From JADGQM01 sp964505935 (GTDB taxonomy: Bacteria > Desulfobacterota > Syntrophobacteria > Syntrophobacterales > Syntrophobacteraceae), in NCBI GenBank assembly GCA_964505935.1, contig CAZDKX010000143.1, positions 1 through 11,657 on the forward strand: 11,657 nucleotides of DNA, in the 5' to 3' direction. A program made the position numbers and the translations under genes. The notes beneath the pieces were generated by a model, which searched no databases, had not been told where the DNA came from, and saw only the letters and a program-made list of their open reading frames with translations. Below, in pieces: positions 6,592 to 11,657 of the stretch. The first letter of the stretch is position 1. Each line of letters begins with the position of its first letter.

Positions 6592-7449
6592 CTACTGCTT
6601 TTGTTTCTTTTCAAGCCATAGTTCGCGGTAGTCGGTGAGCCGGATCTTTCTCTCCTGTATGACGGATCTTACCTCCGGACTGGTGAGGACCTTGGTTTCT
6701 TCCGCGCGGTGCGGCCCAACCCCGCCATTCTTGAAGACGTCCTTTTCGGCGGTATGGACGAGCGCCTCCTGCTCAGGAGAGGCGATGCCGGGGTGGCTCA
6801 CCCACAGCCACAAGCCCGGCGACAATTCGTTCAACATGGCTGTCGCCCTTGCCTGCTTTTCCACCACCGGTACCTTGTAGATGCCTCTGACGGGTCTTTC
6901 TCCCATTCGCCCGGAGATCGGAAGGTCGTAGTCTTTTGCGATCCTGGTGATGACCTCCTCGAGGCCGGGGTATTCTCGGGGCCCCAGGTAATGCATATCG
7001 AGGTACTGTACCTTGACGCCCTTCTTCAGGGCCAAGCGCACCTGTGCCCGCAACTCCGCCTCAATCTCGTCGATCCTCGGTCGCTTGGCCGCTAGCTCCT
7101 CGGGATCGCCATACAGGGACCCGTCCTCGTCCACGAGAGACGAGACCTGGTCCCAGGGCAGCACGGGCCGCCATCGGTATCCCCGCCACTCGCCGACGAG
7201 CGCCAGATGAACCCCAACACACCAGCTCGGGTTCTTCCTGGTCAGTTCCGCGGCCGCCTCGAACCACGGTGCACAGACGATAAGGGATGCACAGGTCAGA
7301 ATTCCCCGGTTGAAAGCGCTTTCAAAGGCGACGAGGGAACCCTGAGTCATCCCCAAGTCGTCCCCACGCACGATCAGCCTTACTTCACCGGCATGAAGAC
7401 TGCTCAATGAGCTGAAAAACACCACTGCGGCTATGGTGAGGATCTTCAC
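6592..7449 (-). CDS. YdjC/ChbG-family carbohydrate deacetylase, exported
   Basis: This 285-residue protein belongs to the YdjC (ChbG/HpnK) family of metal-dependent deacetylases, which remove acetyl groups from chitooligosaccharides, hopanoid glycans and similar sugars. Family marks are the Asp pair in RGDDLGM (Asp30-Asp31), His81 in GVHLAL, His153 in LDMHYLG and His219 in VSHPG, together forming the metal site and catalytic pocket. Start is GTG 7449 with AAGGA upstream. Residues 1-20 form a signal peptide (MKILTIAAVVFFSSLSSLHA/GE), so the enzyme should act outside the cytoplasm, whereas classical ChbG is cytoplasmic. It runs against the thiolase, leaving a 117-base convergent gap (6475-6591) without a convincing terminator. 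The stretch between it and the next minus-strand gene is repeat DNA. Substrate is unknown. Confidence 0.88.
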   Translation of the reverse strand: MKILTIAAVVFFSSLSSLHAGEVRLIVRGDDLGMTQGSLVAFESAFNRGILTCASLIVCAPWFEAAAELTRKNPSWCVGVHLALVGEWRGYRWRPVLPWDQVSSLVDEDGSLYGDPEELAAKRPRIDEIEAELRAQVRLALKKGVKVQYLDMHYLGPREYPGLEEVITRIAKDYDLPISGRMGERPVRGIYKVPVVEKQARATAMLNELSPGLWLWVSHPGIASPEQEALVHTAEKDVFKNGGVGPHRAEETKVLTSPEVRSVIQERKIRLTDYRELWLEKKQKQ

Positions 7450-7495
7450 TGTTCCTTACGATACCTTAGTAGGTCTTCGTGTGACTGTCCATTCG

Positions 7496-7693
7496 TTACG
7501 CTCGTTCCCAAGCTCCAGCTTGGGAACGCAGTCTCGGAAGCTCCAGCCTCCAGGGGCCACGAGTCACGCCAAGCTGGCGCTTGGCTGACCAGGGTTTCCA
7601 AGCCGGAGCTTGGAAACCAGCGAGCCGGTGACGCCCGCGCGCGTCGATCCACGCCTGCAGTCTCCGGATCGGTTTCTTCGTTTTCGTGGTCAT
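7496..7693 (-). pseudogene. Truncated small partner gene of the TPR protein, interrupted by the repeat array
   Basis: Starting at ATG 7693, four bases after the TPR gene stop, the first 24 codons read MTTKTKKPIRRLQAWIDARG followed by RHRL. To my recollection this matches the start of a short, uncharacterised family often encoded directly downstream of this TPR family; there the protein goes on with a conserved stretch ending in an EPWK-type motif. Here, right after RHRLA, the DNA becomes the palindrome array, and the frame runs on through repeat DNA (FQAPAWKPW and so on) to a stop at 7496. No remnant of the missing part is visible beyond the array. The gene is therefore most likely inactive, cut by insertion of the repeat or by deletion at its edge. 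If translated, the 65-residue product would be a chimera. Confidence 0.55.
7503..7618. repeat. Array of REP-like palindromes sharing a CCAAGC-N4-GCTTGG core
   Basis: Three strong palindromes and one degenerate unit lie head to tail. Unit 1: CGTTCCCAAGC, loop TCCA, GCTTGGGAACG (7503-7528, 11-bp stem). Degenerate unit: GGAAGC, TCCA, GCCTCC (7536-7551, one mismatch). Unit 2: GCCAAGC, TGGC, GCTTGGC (7568-7585), extended by GTCA/TGAC past a one-base bulge. Unit 3: GGTTTCCAAGC, CGGA, GCTTGGAAACC (7593-7618, 11-bp stem). All have 4-base loops. This is the form of clustered REP elements (BIME-like), which are mobilised by RAYT transposases; none is encoded here. The array lies 3' of the TPR gene and interrupts the small ORF at 7693-7496. 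Confidence 0.85.
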
Positions 7694-7697
7694 CGTC

Positions 7698-8936
7698 TCA
7701 TCGCTTCTTCTGGTGATCTTCCCAAGAGGTCTTCGCCCGCATCTCGTCGATCAGGGAGCGTACGCCCTGGTTGTCATAAGGGTTGAGCCAGAGCATCCGC
7801 TCGAAGACCCGCTCGGCGTCATCGAACCGCGAGAGCCGCCAGAGGCACAGGCCGTAACCGTGCAGGCATCGCAGGAACGGACGGTTGTCGATGTGCCCCC
7901 AGGGCAGGAGGCCATCGAAATCCGGCGGGAGAGAGAGCTCGCCGATGCAGACGCCGACCTCGTAGTGGCGGATCGCTTCCTCGGCTTTGTCATCGAAGGC
8001 CAGGCGGCCGAGGTGGGCGTGAGCATCCAGACAGCGCAGATCGGCCTGGCAGAGTTCCATCAGGATCCTCTCAGCGCCCGGACGGTCGCCGGCGTCCATG
8101 AGGTCGATGGCTTCGCCGATCGGGTCGGAGTCGAAGTCTTCGGGGTCCCATCCCGGAAGGATCTGCTCCATCGCGAACGTCTGCCGGGGACCGCAAGCGA
8201 TGATCGGCATGGCCCACTCCTCTGCCGGCTCATCCTCCTCGCCCCAGTAGTGCTCGTCGGGCGCCCACGTCCCCTGGTCCTCGAGCTTGAGCGGCACGAG
8301 GCCGAGCGCGGCCACGTCGAGCCGCCTGGACTCGATCTCTCCCGACAGATACGGGTGACCAGCGTAGCTCCATTGCTTGCGCGGCTTCACTACCACAACC
8401 TCGCCTGGAGCGACATCCCACAGGCGACCTGCGCGGAGCGTGATGGCGCGATCACTCCCCACGGGCCGGCAACGCGCCGTGTTCTCTTTGCGCGACAGGA
8501 CGACAAGCTCGATGGACCGGCTCAAGTCGAGGTCCGTCGCCGCGACCTTGTGCTGGCGCCCGCGGCGGCTGGGTGGAACGGCTTGCTCGGGCAGAGGATC
8601 GAGGCCCAGCCACTTGCGGTAGGCCTCCAGGAAATGGTCTCCCATGACTCGGGGCGTGAGAACGATCTCGGATGCCGCGACCAGGTACTCCGAGCCGTCT
8701 TCACGTCGGCAACGGGCAACAAGACCACGGCGCGGGTTGCCATCGTAGTCAAGGGCCATCACCGACACGGGTTCCCCGATGACGAACGCGTCGCACGGCA
8801 GCTCAATGGCTTCCTGCAGCGCGTCGTGGAAGGCCCAGAGCTGTTCGTCGTCGCCATGGGCGTCGACGGTGATCTCCGCAATCAGCTCGTCCAGATCGGC
8901 CGCGCGGTCGCCGGCGCCCCTTCCCGTTCGCCTCAT
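7698..8936 (-). CDS. TPR-containing protein of an uncharacterised family
   Basis: This 412-residue soluble protein has no signal peptide or membrane segment. ATG 8936 is the chosen start because GGGGGAGGA lies just upstream; GTG 8993 would add 19 residues. The N-terminal part (about 15-95) is a compact region with ITVDAHGDDEQLWAFHDAL, then LPCDAFVIGEPVSV and DYDGNPRRGLVARCRREDG. It resembles what I recall as a small calcium-binding-type domain of this family, but that is tentative. A middle region (about 130-250) has beta-strand-like stretches (SIELVVLSRKENTARC, KPRKQWSYAGHPYLSGEIES). The C-terminal third (about 272-400) holds degenerate TPR helices such as DRPGAERILMELCQADLRCL and FDDAERVFERMLWLNPYDNQ. 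TPRs mediate protein contacts; no enzyme motif is visible. A damaged small gene follows four bases downstream, suggesting a two-gene unit whose second member is lost here. Confidence 0.7.
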   Translation of the reverse strand: MRRTGRGAGDRAADLDELIAEITVDAHGDDEQLWAFHDALQEAIELPCDAFVIGEPVSVMALDYDGNPRRGLVARCRREDGSEYLVAASEIVLTPRVMGDHFLEAYRKWLGLDPLPEQAVPPSRRGRQHKVAATDLDLSRSIELVVLSRKENTARCRPVGSDRAITLRAGRLWDVAPGEVVVVKPRKQWSYAGHPYLSGEIESRRLDVAALGLVPLKLEDQGTWAPDEHYWGEEDEPAEEWAMPIIACGPRQTFAMEQILPGWDPEDFDSDPIGEAIDLMDAGDRPGAERILMELCQADLRCLDAHAHLGRLAFDDKAEEAIRHYEVGVCIGELSLPPDFDGLLPWGHIDNRPFLRCLHGYGLCLWRLSRFDDAERVFERMLWLNPYDNQGVRSLIDEMRAKTSWEDHQKKR

Positions 8937-8940
8937 CTCG

Positions 8941-8949
8941 TCCTCCCCC
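8941..8949 (-). promoter_or_regulatory. Ribosome binding site that decides the TPR gene start
   Basis: On the minus strand GGGGGAGGA stands 4 bases before ATG 8936. The alternative GTG at 8993 has only a weak purine stretch. Confidence 0.7.
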
Positions 8950-9014
8950 TGCCGCCCGCCACAGCGTGCTGCTCTGAGTATCCAGGAATGCACTTCCCTT
9001 TCACATAGATCAGC

Positions 9015-9362
9015 TTAGCTGCTCACAAACCAGTCGGCCAGCCGCGACTTGATTCTCTTCAGCCTTTCACGATCTATTTCGCCGATTGAGCCAACCACAA
9101 TACTTTCGTCAACTACCGCCAAGCGGCCGACCCGGCCCACGCTTGCAGTCTTCAGTCCAGATCCAGAGAAATCGGCAGCATCTTGATGAATTATTTCATC
9201 AAATCCTTCAACACAGTGCCTGATTTGCGATGAGACCCTGCAAATGAGCCAGTCGTCGAACTGACCAGGCAGTCTCCCAATGAGCAGAGCCGGCCGCAGC
9301 TTTGAATTCAACTGATCGGTTTGCGGAAACCTGAAGAGGACGATTTGCCCGGACCTTCTCAT
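9015..9362 (-). CDS. MazF/PemK-type toxin endoribonuclease
   Basis: This 115-residue protein carries the PemK/MazF pattern: GQIVLFRFPQTD at 5-16, then KLRPALLIG (21-29) with the conserved arginine of the RPAL motif, WLICRVSSQ (38-46) with the active-site serine region, and SGLKTASVGRVGRLAVVD (68-85) as the late strand. Family members are small dimeric ribonucleases that cut mRNA at short motifs and stop growth when their antitoxin is lost. Its ATG overlaps the antitoxin stop by one base (TGATG on the minus strand), the usual sign of translational coupling in type II systems. Length is normal. The closest remembered forms carry GxxPGxxDDWLICxxSSQ and are paired with DUF2281 antitoxins, as here. 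RNA target is unknown. Confidence 0.87.
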   Translation of the reverse strand: MRRSGQIVLFRFPQTDQLNSKLRPALLIGRLPGQFDDWLICRVSSQIRHCVEGFDEIIHQDAADFSGSGLKTASVGRVGRLAVVDESIVVGSIGEIDRERLKRIKSRLADWFVSS

Positions 9363-9586
9363 CAGAAAGTCTCCCTCAAGTCACTGGCGGAGTAGCTCGG
9401 GGTCTCTTCATCTTCCATGCCTCGCATGGCGAGCGAGAGAGACAAGCTGGTCGACGTGTATTCATTTTTGAGCGTGCCTTTTTGTTCCATTTCTGAGGCC
9501 AGGTTTTGAACGAAATCCAACACCTCTGCCTGAAGTGGTTCCGGCAGTTTCTTCAGCTCTTCGTATATTCTGTCACTTACGCGCAT
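9362..9586 (-). CDS. Antitoxin, DUF2281-like, of the MazF-type toxin
   Basis: This 74-residue protein begins MRVSDRIYEELKKLPEPLQA and EVLDFVQNLASE, the pattern of DUF2281 antitoxins, whose first half probably dimerises and binds DNA. The second half, LSLAMRGMEDEETPSYSASD, is an acidic tail that in this group wraps the toxin; SLAMRGMEDE is its most recognisable stretch. It is transcribed first, with GGGGAG 6 bases before its ATG and an extended -10 promoter just upstream. Between the halves lies a polar linker (EMEQKGTLKNEYTSTS) that is probably unstructured. Such antitoxins generally repress their own promoter with the toxin as co-repressor; no operator can be fixed from one copy. Assignment rests on sequence pattern and on gene order with the toxin. 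Confidence 0.82.
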   Translation of the reverse strand: MRVSDRIYEELKKLPEPLQAEVLDFVQNLASEMEQKGTLKNEYTSTSLSLSLAMRGMEDEETPSYSASDLRETF

Positions 9587-9615
9587 GGTATTCTCCCCGG
9601 ATAAGATTCAATCGC

Positions 9616-9624
9616 ATTGTATCA
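9616..9624 (-). promoter_or_regulatory. Extended -10 promoter of the toxin-antitoxin operon
   Basis: On the minus strand TGATACAAT fits the extended -10 pattern TGnTATAAT with one mismatch. It lies 29 bases before the antitoxin ATG, which gives a leader of about 20 bases. No good -35 hexamer is seen at 17 bases, as is usual for extended -10 promoters. Confidence 0.45.
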
Positions 9625-10382
9625 CGTCCCATCGATATGGCTTAGCTGAAACCGGAGAGAGCGGGTCGAACGGTCCCATCTGGAGCTCTGAAAAGCGCGC
9701 AGGTGCGAGCACCCGGGCTGGGCCAATTCCCTCGGAGCCGAGAAATGTCACGCCTGTGGTTTTCAGTCAGCTCGATTGGCTTGTTCGGTTGTCCCTTTAT
9801 GACTTCTTGGAGTAGCTCCCTTTGAACGCTGCGTCGGTCCCTTTTCCCGTCATTCAAGGGCCGGGACGTTGGGGTTGGCGAACTCCTCGAGGTATCCAGG
9901 ACGCTGCTCCAAGACTGCCTGGCAGACTGCCGCATGGACCATGGAGGAGGCAGCCCGGCCGCGGGATTTCAAATGGTCTTCCAGTTTCATGCTGACGAGG
10001 CGCTCCACGGAGCGGAACAAAAACAATCCCCCCCTCTGAGTTGAGCAGGATAGCCGACCCGGTCACGCTGAGCAGATTACCACATCTTGCCTGCTCATGC
10101 GCTTGAGACCTTCGTCCGTCTTGCCATACTCCTTTGGAATCGGTTGTCGAGGGTTTGGCGCGAGCTGCCCGATTACCTGTTGAGCAAACAGCGGTCGGTG
10201 TATATACTTCAGCATGCTTTCAATGTACTCCAACGAGGTTGGCATGGCGCACGGCATCCGCAATCCCCGAGCCGACAAGCTGGCACCCCGGGTAGGGGCT
10301 GAAACGGGCAAAGCCTCACGGAGGCGACCATTATTTTCTCTCCGAGCATATGCGACCGATCACGACGAAAACAGGAGGAAAC
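9625..10382. other. Stretch without an intact recognised gene
   Basis: Nothing here reads as a complete gene of known family. The part 9625-9849 holds short inverted repeats (for example GGTGC-GA-GCACC) but no convincing ORF. The part 9850-10257 carries ORF pieces on the minus strand, listed separately. A small hairpin GCCTC-ACG-GAGGC (10313-10325) followed by a T-rich run precedes yjbQ and may be a leader element or weak terminator. The strong AGGAGG at 10372-10377 belongs to yjbQ. Long overlapping frames on both strands show similar codon patterns, so the true coding strand cannot be decided by composition. Confidence 0.5.
9850..10257 (-). pseudogene. Broken or coupled small ORFs, unrecognised
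   Basis: From ATG 10257 (or 10245) a 64-residue frame reads MPTSLEYIESMLKYIHRPLF, then PNPRQPIPKEYGKTDEGLKR, and stops at TGA 10065-10063. The same frame is open again behind this TGA as far as 9850, where it encodes SVERLVSMKLEDHLKSRG and AVLEQRPGYLEEFANPNVPA. In another frame, GTG 10066 overlaps the TGA as GTGA and reads MTGSAILLNSEGG up to a run of seven G (complement of 10028-10034). Removing one G from that run would join it to the SVERLV part, giving a coupled second gene of 71 residues. So either one gene carries a nonsense TGA, or two coupled genes exist and the second is shifted in the G7 run. I do not recognise the family. Both halves look protein-like, but the case is weak. Confidence 0.3.
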
Positions 10383-10799
10383 ATGGTTTTCCAGGAGACC
10401 ATCACCGTGAGTACCACGGGCCATGGCGACATGCACGACCTCACCGAAAAAGTGGCCCGGATCGTCGCCGCTTCGGGGATGCAAACGGGGATCGCCCACA
10501 TCTTCAATGTGGGCAGCACGGGGGCCGTTGGCGTCATCGAGTTCGAGCCGGGACTCGAGAAGGACCTTCCCGAACTTCTCGAGCGGTTGATCCCTCCCAG
10601 TCGCCAGTACGGGCATGAACAGGCCTGGCACGATGGCAACGGTCATTCCCATCTGCAGGCGACCCTGTTGGGGCCTTCGTTGACCGTACCCGTGAGCGGC
10701 GGCAGGCTTGTCCTCGGGACGTGGCAGCAGATCTTTCATCTCGAGTGCGATATCAAGGCCAGGCAAAGAAAGGTGATGGTCACCCTCTTCGGAGAATGA
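10383..10799 (+). CDS. yjbQ: YjbQ family protein (UPF0047)
   Basis: This 138-residue cytoplasmic protein matches the YjbQ/UPF0047 family over its whole length. The family is small, trimeric and metal-binding; E. coli YjbQ can weakly replace thiamine phosphate synthase, but its main role is unsettled. Visible hallmarks are HIFNVGSTGAVGVIEFEPG (39-57), the histidine-rich HEQAWHDGNGHSHLQATLLG (78-97) and the signature LGTWQQIFHLECD (111-123). The histidines at 78, 83, 88 and 90 are probably metal ligands. Start is ATG 10383, with AGGAGG ending 5 bases upstream; an in-frame ATG at 10350 lies before that site and is less likely. It opens a plus-strand block of three small genes. I see no thiamine genes or TPP riboswitch nearby, so its context gives no support for a thiamine role. 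Confidence 0.92.
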   Translation: MVFQETITVSTTGHGDMHDLTEKVARIVAASGMQTGIAHIFNVGSTGAVGVIEFEPGLEKDLPELLERLIPPSRQYGHEQAWHDGNGHSHLQATLLGPSLTVPVSGGRLVLGTWQQIFHLECDIKARQRKVMVTLFGE

Positions 10800-10851
10800 A
10801 GCTGTCTCAACATCACCTTTCGAGATGGTGGCTCCGGCAGTATTCAAGCTC

Positions 10852-10880
10852 TTTCAAAAAGCACGGGCGGGTGCTATATA
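10852..10880 (+). promoter_or_regulatory. Putative promoter of the cache-domain gene
   Basis: TGCTATATA (10872-10880) fits an extended -10 element. TTTCAA at 10852-10857, 17 bases upstream of the TATATA hexamer, is a weak -35 (3 of 6). The region is AT-richer than its surroundings and lies about 60 bases before the start codon at 10939. Confidence 0.4.
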
Positions 10881-10925
10881 GAAGGAAGTGATAAGGACCA
10901 CCAGCCACGGTTTGCACCTCACAGC

Positions 10926-10934
10926 AAAGGAGGG
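10926..10934 (+). promoter_or_regulatory. Ribosome binding site that decides the cache gene start
   Basis: AAAGGAGGG, 4 bases before ATG 10939, fixes the start. The in-frame GTG at 10888 lies upstream of this site and would add residues without signal-peptide character. Confidence 0.75.
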
Positions 10935-10938
10935 CTCC

Positions 10939-11331
10939 ATGAGTGCAAGATCCAAGAACGATGCGAAGAAATGGGTGGAACAGGCCATCGCCTTCTACAA
11001 AGTCTCGGGGAAAAGGATCGCTCTTGCTGCTTTTACCGATGTCTCCGGCATGTTTGTCAAAGATGAAATGTATGTTTACGTCCTGAGTCCCCACGGGACC
11101 ATGCTCGCGCATGGCGTCAACGAAAAGTTCGTGGGAGAGGAGTTTGCTGACCTCAAGGATTCCACCGGCAAGCCCTTCATCAAGGAGATCCTCGACGCCG
11201 CCAACACCAAGGGCAGCGGGTGGGTGGAATACCTGTGGTACAATCCGGCAACGAGAGAGTGGCGTCCCAAGATTGCGTATTTTGAGAAGATCGATAATTT
11301 GATCATTTGCGCGGGAGCTTACAAGGACTGA
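10939..11331 (+). CDS. Single cache-domain protein without export signal
   Basis: This 130-residue protein is a stand-alone small-molecule-binding cache domain of single-cache type. It has a long N-terminal helix (KNDAKKWVEQAIAFYKVSGK), then FTDVSGMFVKDEMYVYVLSP (32-51), the GTMLAHGVNEKFVG loop, LKDSTGKPFIKEI (72-84), and the typical end GSGWVEYLWYNP (92-103), PKIAYFEKID and CAGAYKD. Such domains normally sit in the periplasm, exposed on chemoreceptors and sensor kinases or as secreted single-domain proteins binding small acids. Here the N-terminus MSARSKNDAKKW has no signal peptide and no membrane segment, and the ribosome binding site rules out a longer start. The protein should therefore be cytosolic unless exported by another route. 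It has its own likely promoter and is followed 82 bases later by the zinc-ribbon gene. Confidence 0.82.
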   Translation: MSARSKNDAKKWVEQAIAFYKVSGKRIALAAFTDVSGMFVKDEMYVYVLSPHGTMLAHGVNEKFVGEEFADLKDSTGKPFIKEILDAANTKGSGWVEYLWYNPATREWRPKIAYFEKIDNLIICAGAYKD

Positions 11332-11350
11332 GCGGGGATTCGAACCTGTT

Positions 11351-11379
11351 GTTGCCGCGTGGATGGCAATTCCGGCAAC
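11351..11379 (+). promoter_or_regulatory. Hairpin between the cache and zinc-ribbon genes
   Basis: GTTGCCG (11351-11357) pairs with CGGCAAC (11373-11379) around a 15-base loop. No T-run follows, so a processing or protective stem-loop is more likely than a terminator. Confidence 0.4.
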
Positions 11380-11413
11380 GATCGGGGGATCAATTCAAGC
11401 AGGAGGAAGGATT

Positions 11414-11569
11414 ATGAACATCTATAAGACTGATATCAGACCTTCTACCTTTGATCCAAAAGTGTTCATCGCCAGATGTCCTAAATGTGAGAACGTACTG
11501 GTCATGGATCAAGAGCATGTGATCTGTGATAAATGTGGTGAAGAGATCTTTGTCGTGGACGAAGACTGA
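11414..11569 (+). CDS. Small zinc-ribbon protein
   Basis: This 51-residue protein has two metal knuckles, CPKC (Cys22, Cys25) and CDKC (Cys38, Cys41), in the arrangement C-x2-C-x12-C-x2-C, which should hold one zinc ion (or iron, as in rubredoxin-like folds). The N-terminal 20 residues are polar, and the end is acidic (EEIFVVDED). The start ATG 11414 has AGGAGGAAGG at 11401-11410. Its codons (AAA, GAT, TGT, AGA) are clearly richer in A/T than those of the other genes in the window, and the DNA behind it is AT-rich too. No specific function can be named; single zinc ribbons of this size often act as protein-contact or nucleic-acid-binding adaptors. The family is not one I recognise. Confidence 0.72.
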   Translation: MNIYKTDIRPSTFDPKVFIARCPKCENVLVMDQEHVICDKCGEEIFVVDED

Positions 11570-11586
11570 CCATTAACACCATCATC

Positions 11587-11598
11587 GTTTTCGAAAAC
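11587..11598. promoter_or_regulatory. Perfect 12-base palindrome in the right-end spacer
   Basis: GTTTTCGAAAAC is a perfect palindrome, followed at 11604-11609 by TATACT, which matches the -10 consensus at 5 of 6 positions. It could be an operator-promoter pair for a gene beyond the right edge. There is no good -35 hexamer, so this is weak. Confidence 0.25.
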
Positions 11599-11657
11599 TT
11601 ACTTATACTCGTTTAGGATAGAAAATTGCCTTCATGGTTCTGAATTTGCGGGACATG

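Noticed and set aside
7503..7618. CRISPR array
   Set aside because: Units are palindromes of differing sequence with irregular short spacing; there are no identical repeats with unique spacers and no cas genes.
7686..9008. Plus-strand ORF of 440 codons
   Set aside because: It is a shadow of the minus-strand TPR gene, which has TPR repeats, a strong ribosome binding site and a linked partner; this frame has none.
10063..10098. MSRQDVVICSA resembling a thiolase N-terminus on the minus strand
   Set aside because: The match ends at a TGA, and no frame continues with the RTPIG motif. I take it as coincidence.
10087..10302. Plus-strand ORF of 71 codons
   Set aside because: It is antisense to the minus-strand ORF piece, lacks a ribosome binding site and ends in low-complexity residues. 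It cannot be fully excluded but is unsupported.
10299..10325. Riboswitch before yjbQ (CTGAAA and GGGCAAAGCC recall TPP or c-di-GMP-I elements)
   Set aside because: The TPP CTGAGA and pyrophosphate-site segments are missing, and the first CAAACC-GAAA half of the c-di-GMP-I aptamer is missing. Only short chance matches remain.
11334..11347. T-arm-like GGATTCGAACC suggesting a minus-strand tRNA
   Set aside because: The flanking bases do not form the 5-bp T-stem, and no acceptor or anticodon arm can be built.

Overview
The window looks like a chromosomal segment of a GC-rich, diderm, probably anaerobic bacterium, with Desulfobacterota (former deltaproteobacteria) as my best guess. This rests on G/C-ending codons, a periplasmic binding protein with a Sec signal peptide, the liv transporter plus thiolase layout, and the styles of the YjbQ and zinc-ribbon proteins. 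The taxonomic call is inference; no rRNA or other marker gene is present.

Region 1 (1-6474, plus strand) is one catabolic or transport cluster. A MoaD/ThiS-like sulfur carrier (55-288) is followed by a complete branched-chain-amino-acid-type ABC importer: binding protein, two permeases, two ATPases. A thiolase (5194-6474) ends the cluster. The importer would bring in a small carboxylic, aromatic or amino acid, and the thiolase would cleave (or condense) an acyl-CoA derived from it. The MoaD-like protein suggests a molybdenum or tungsten enzyme encoded just outside the left edge. Two strong hairpins lie between binding protein and first permease. The gap between last ATPase and thiolase holds a G-rich heptamer tandem repeat and a dispersed-type palindrome.

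Region 2 (6475-9624, minus strand) reads as an accessory island. In transcription order it holds a DUF2281-type antitoxin with a MazF/PemK-type toxin (9586-9015), a TPR protein of an uncharacterised family (8936-7698), a small partner gene cut off by an array of REP-like palindromes (7693-7496), and a secreted YdjC/ChbG-type deacetylase (7449-6592).

Region 3 (about 9625-10382) has no intact recognisable gene. On the minus strand it holds two short, same-frame ORF pieces that look like a decayed or frameshifted gene (10257-9850).

Region 4 (10383-11657, plus strand) holds three small genes, each with a strong ribosome binding site: YjbQ (UPF0047), a cache-domain protein that lacks any signal peptide or membrane segment, and a 51-residue zinc-ribbon protein.

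I see no CRISPR array, tRNA, rRNA or transposase. The most unusual features are the two sets of intergenic repeats, one of which destroys a gene, the apparently cytosolic cache protein, and the broken small ORFs beside a run of seven G.
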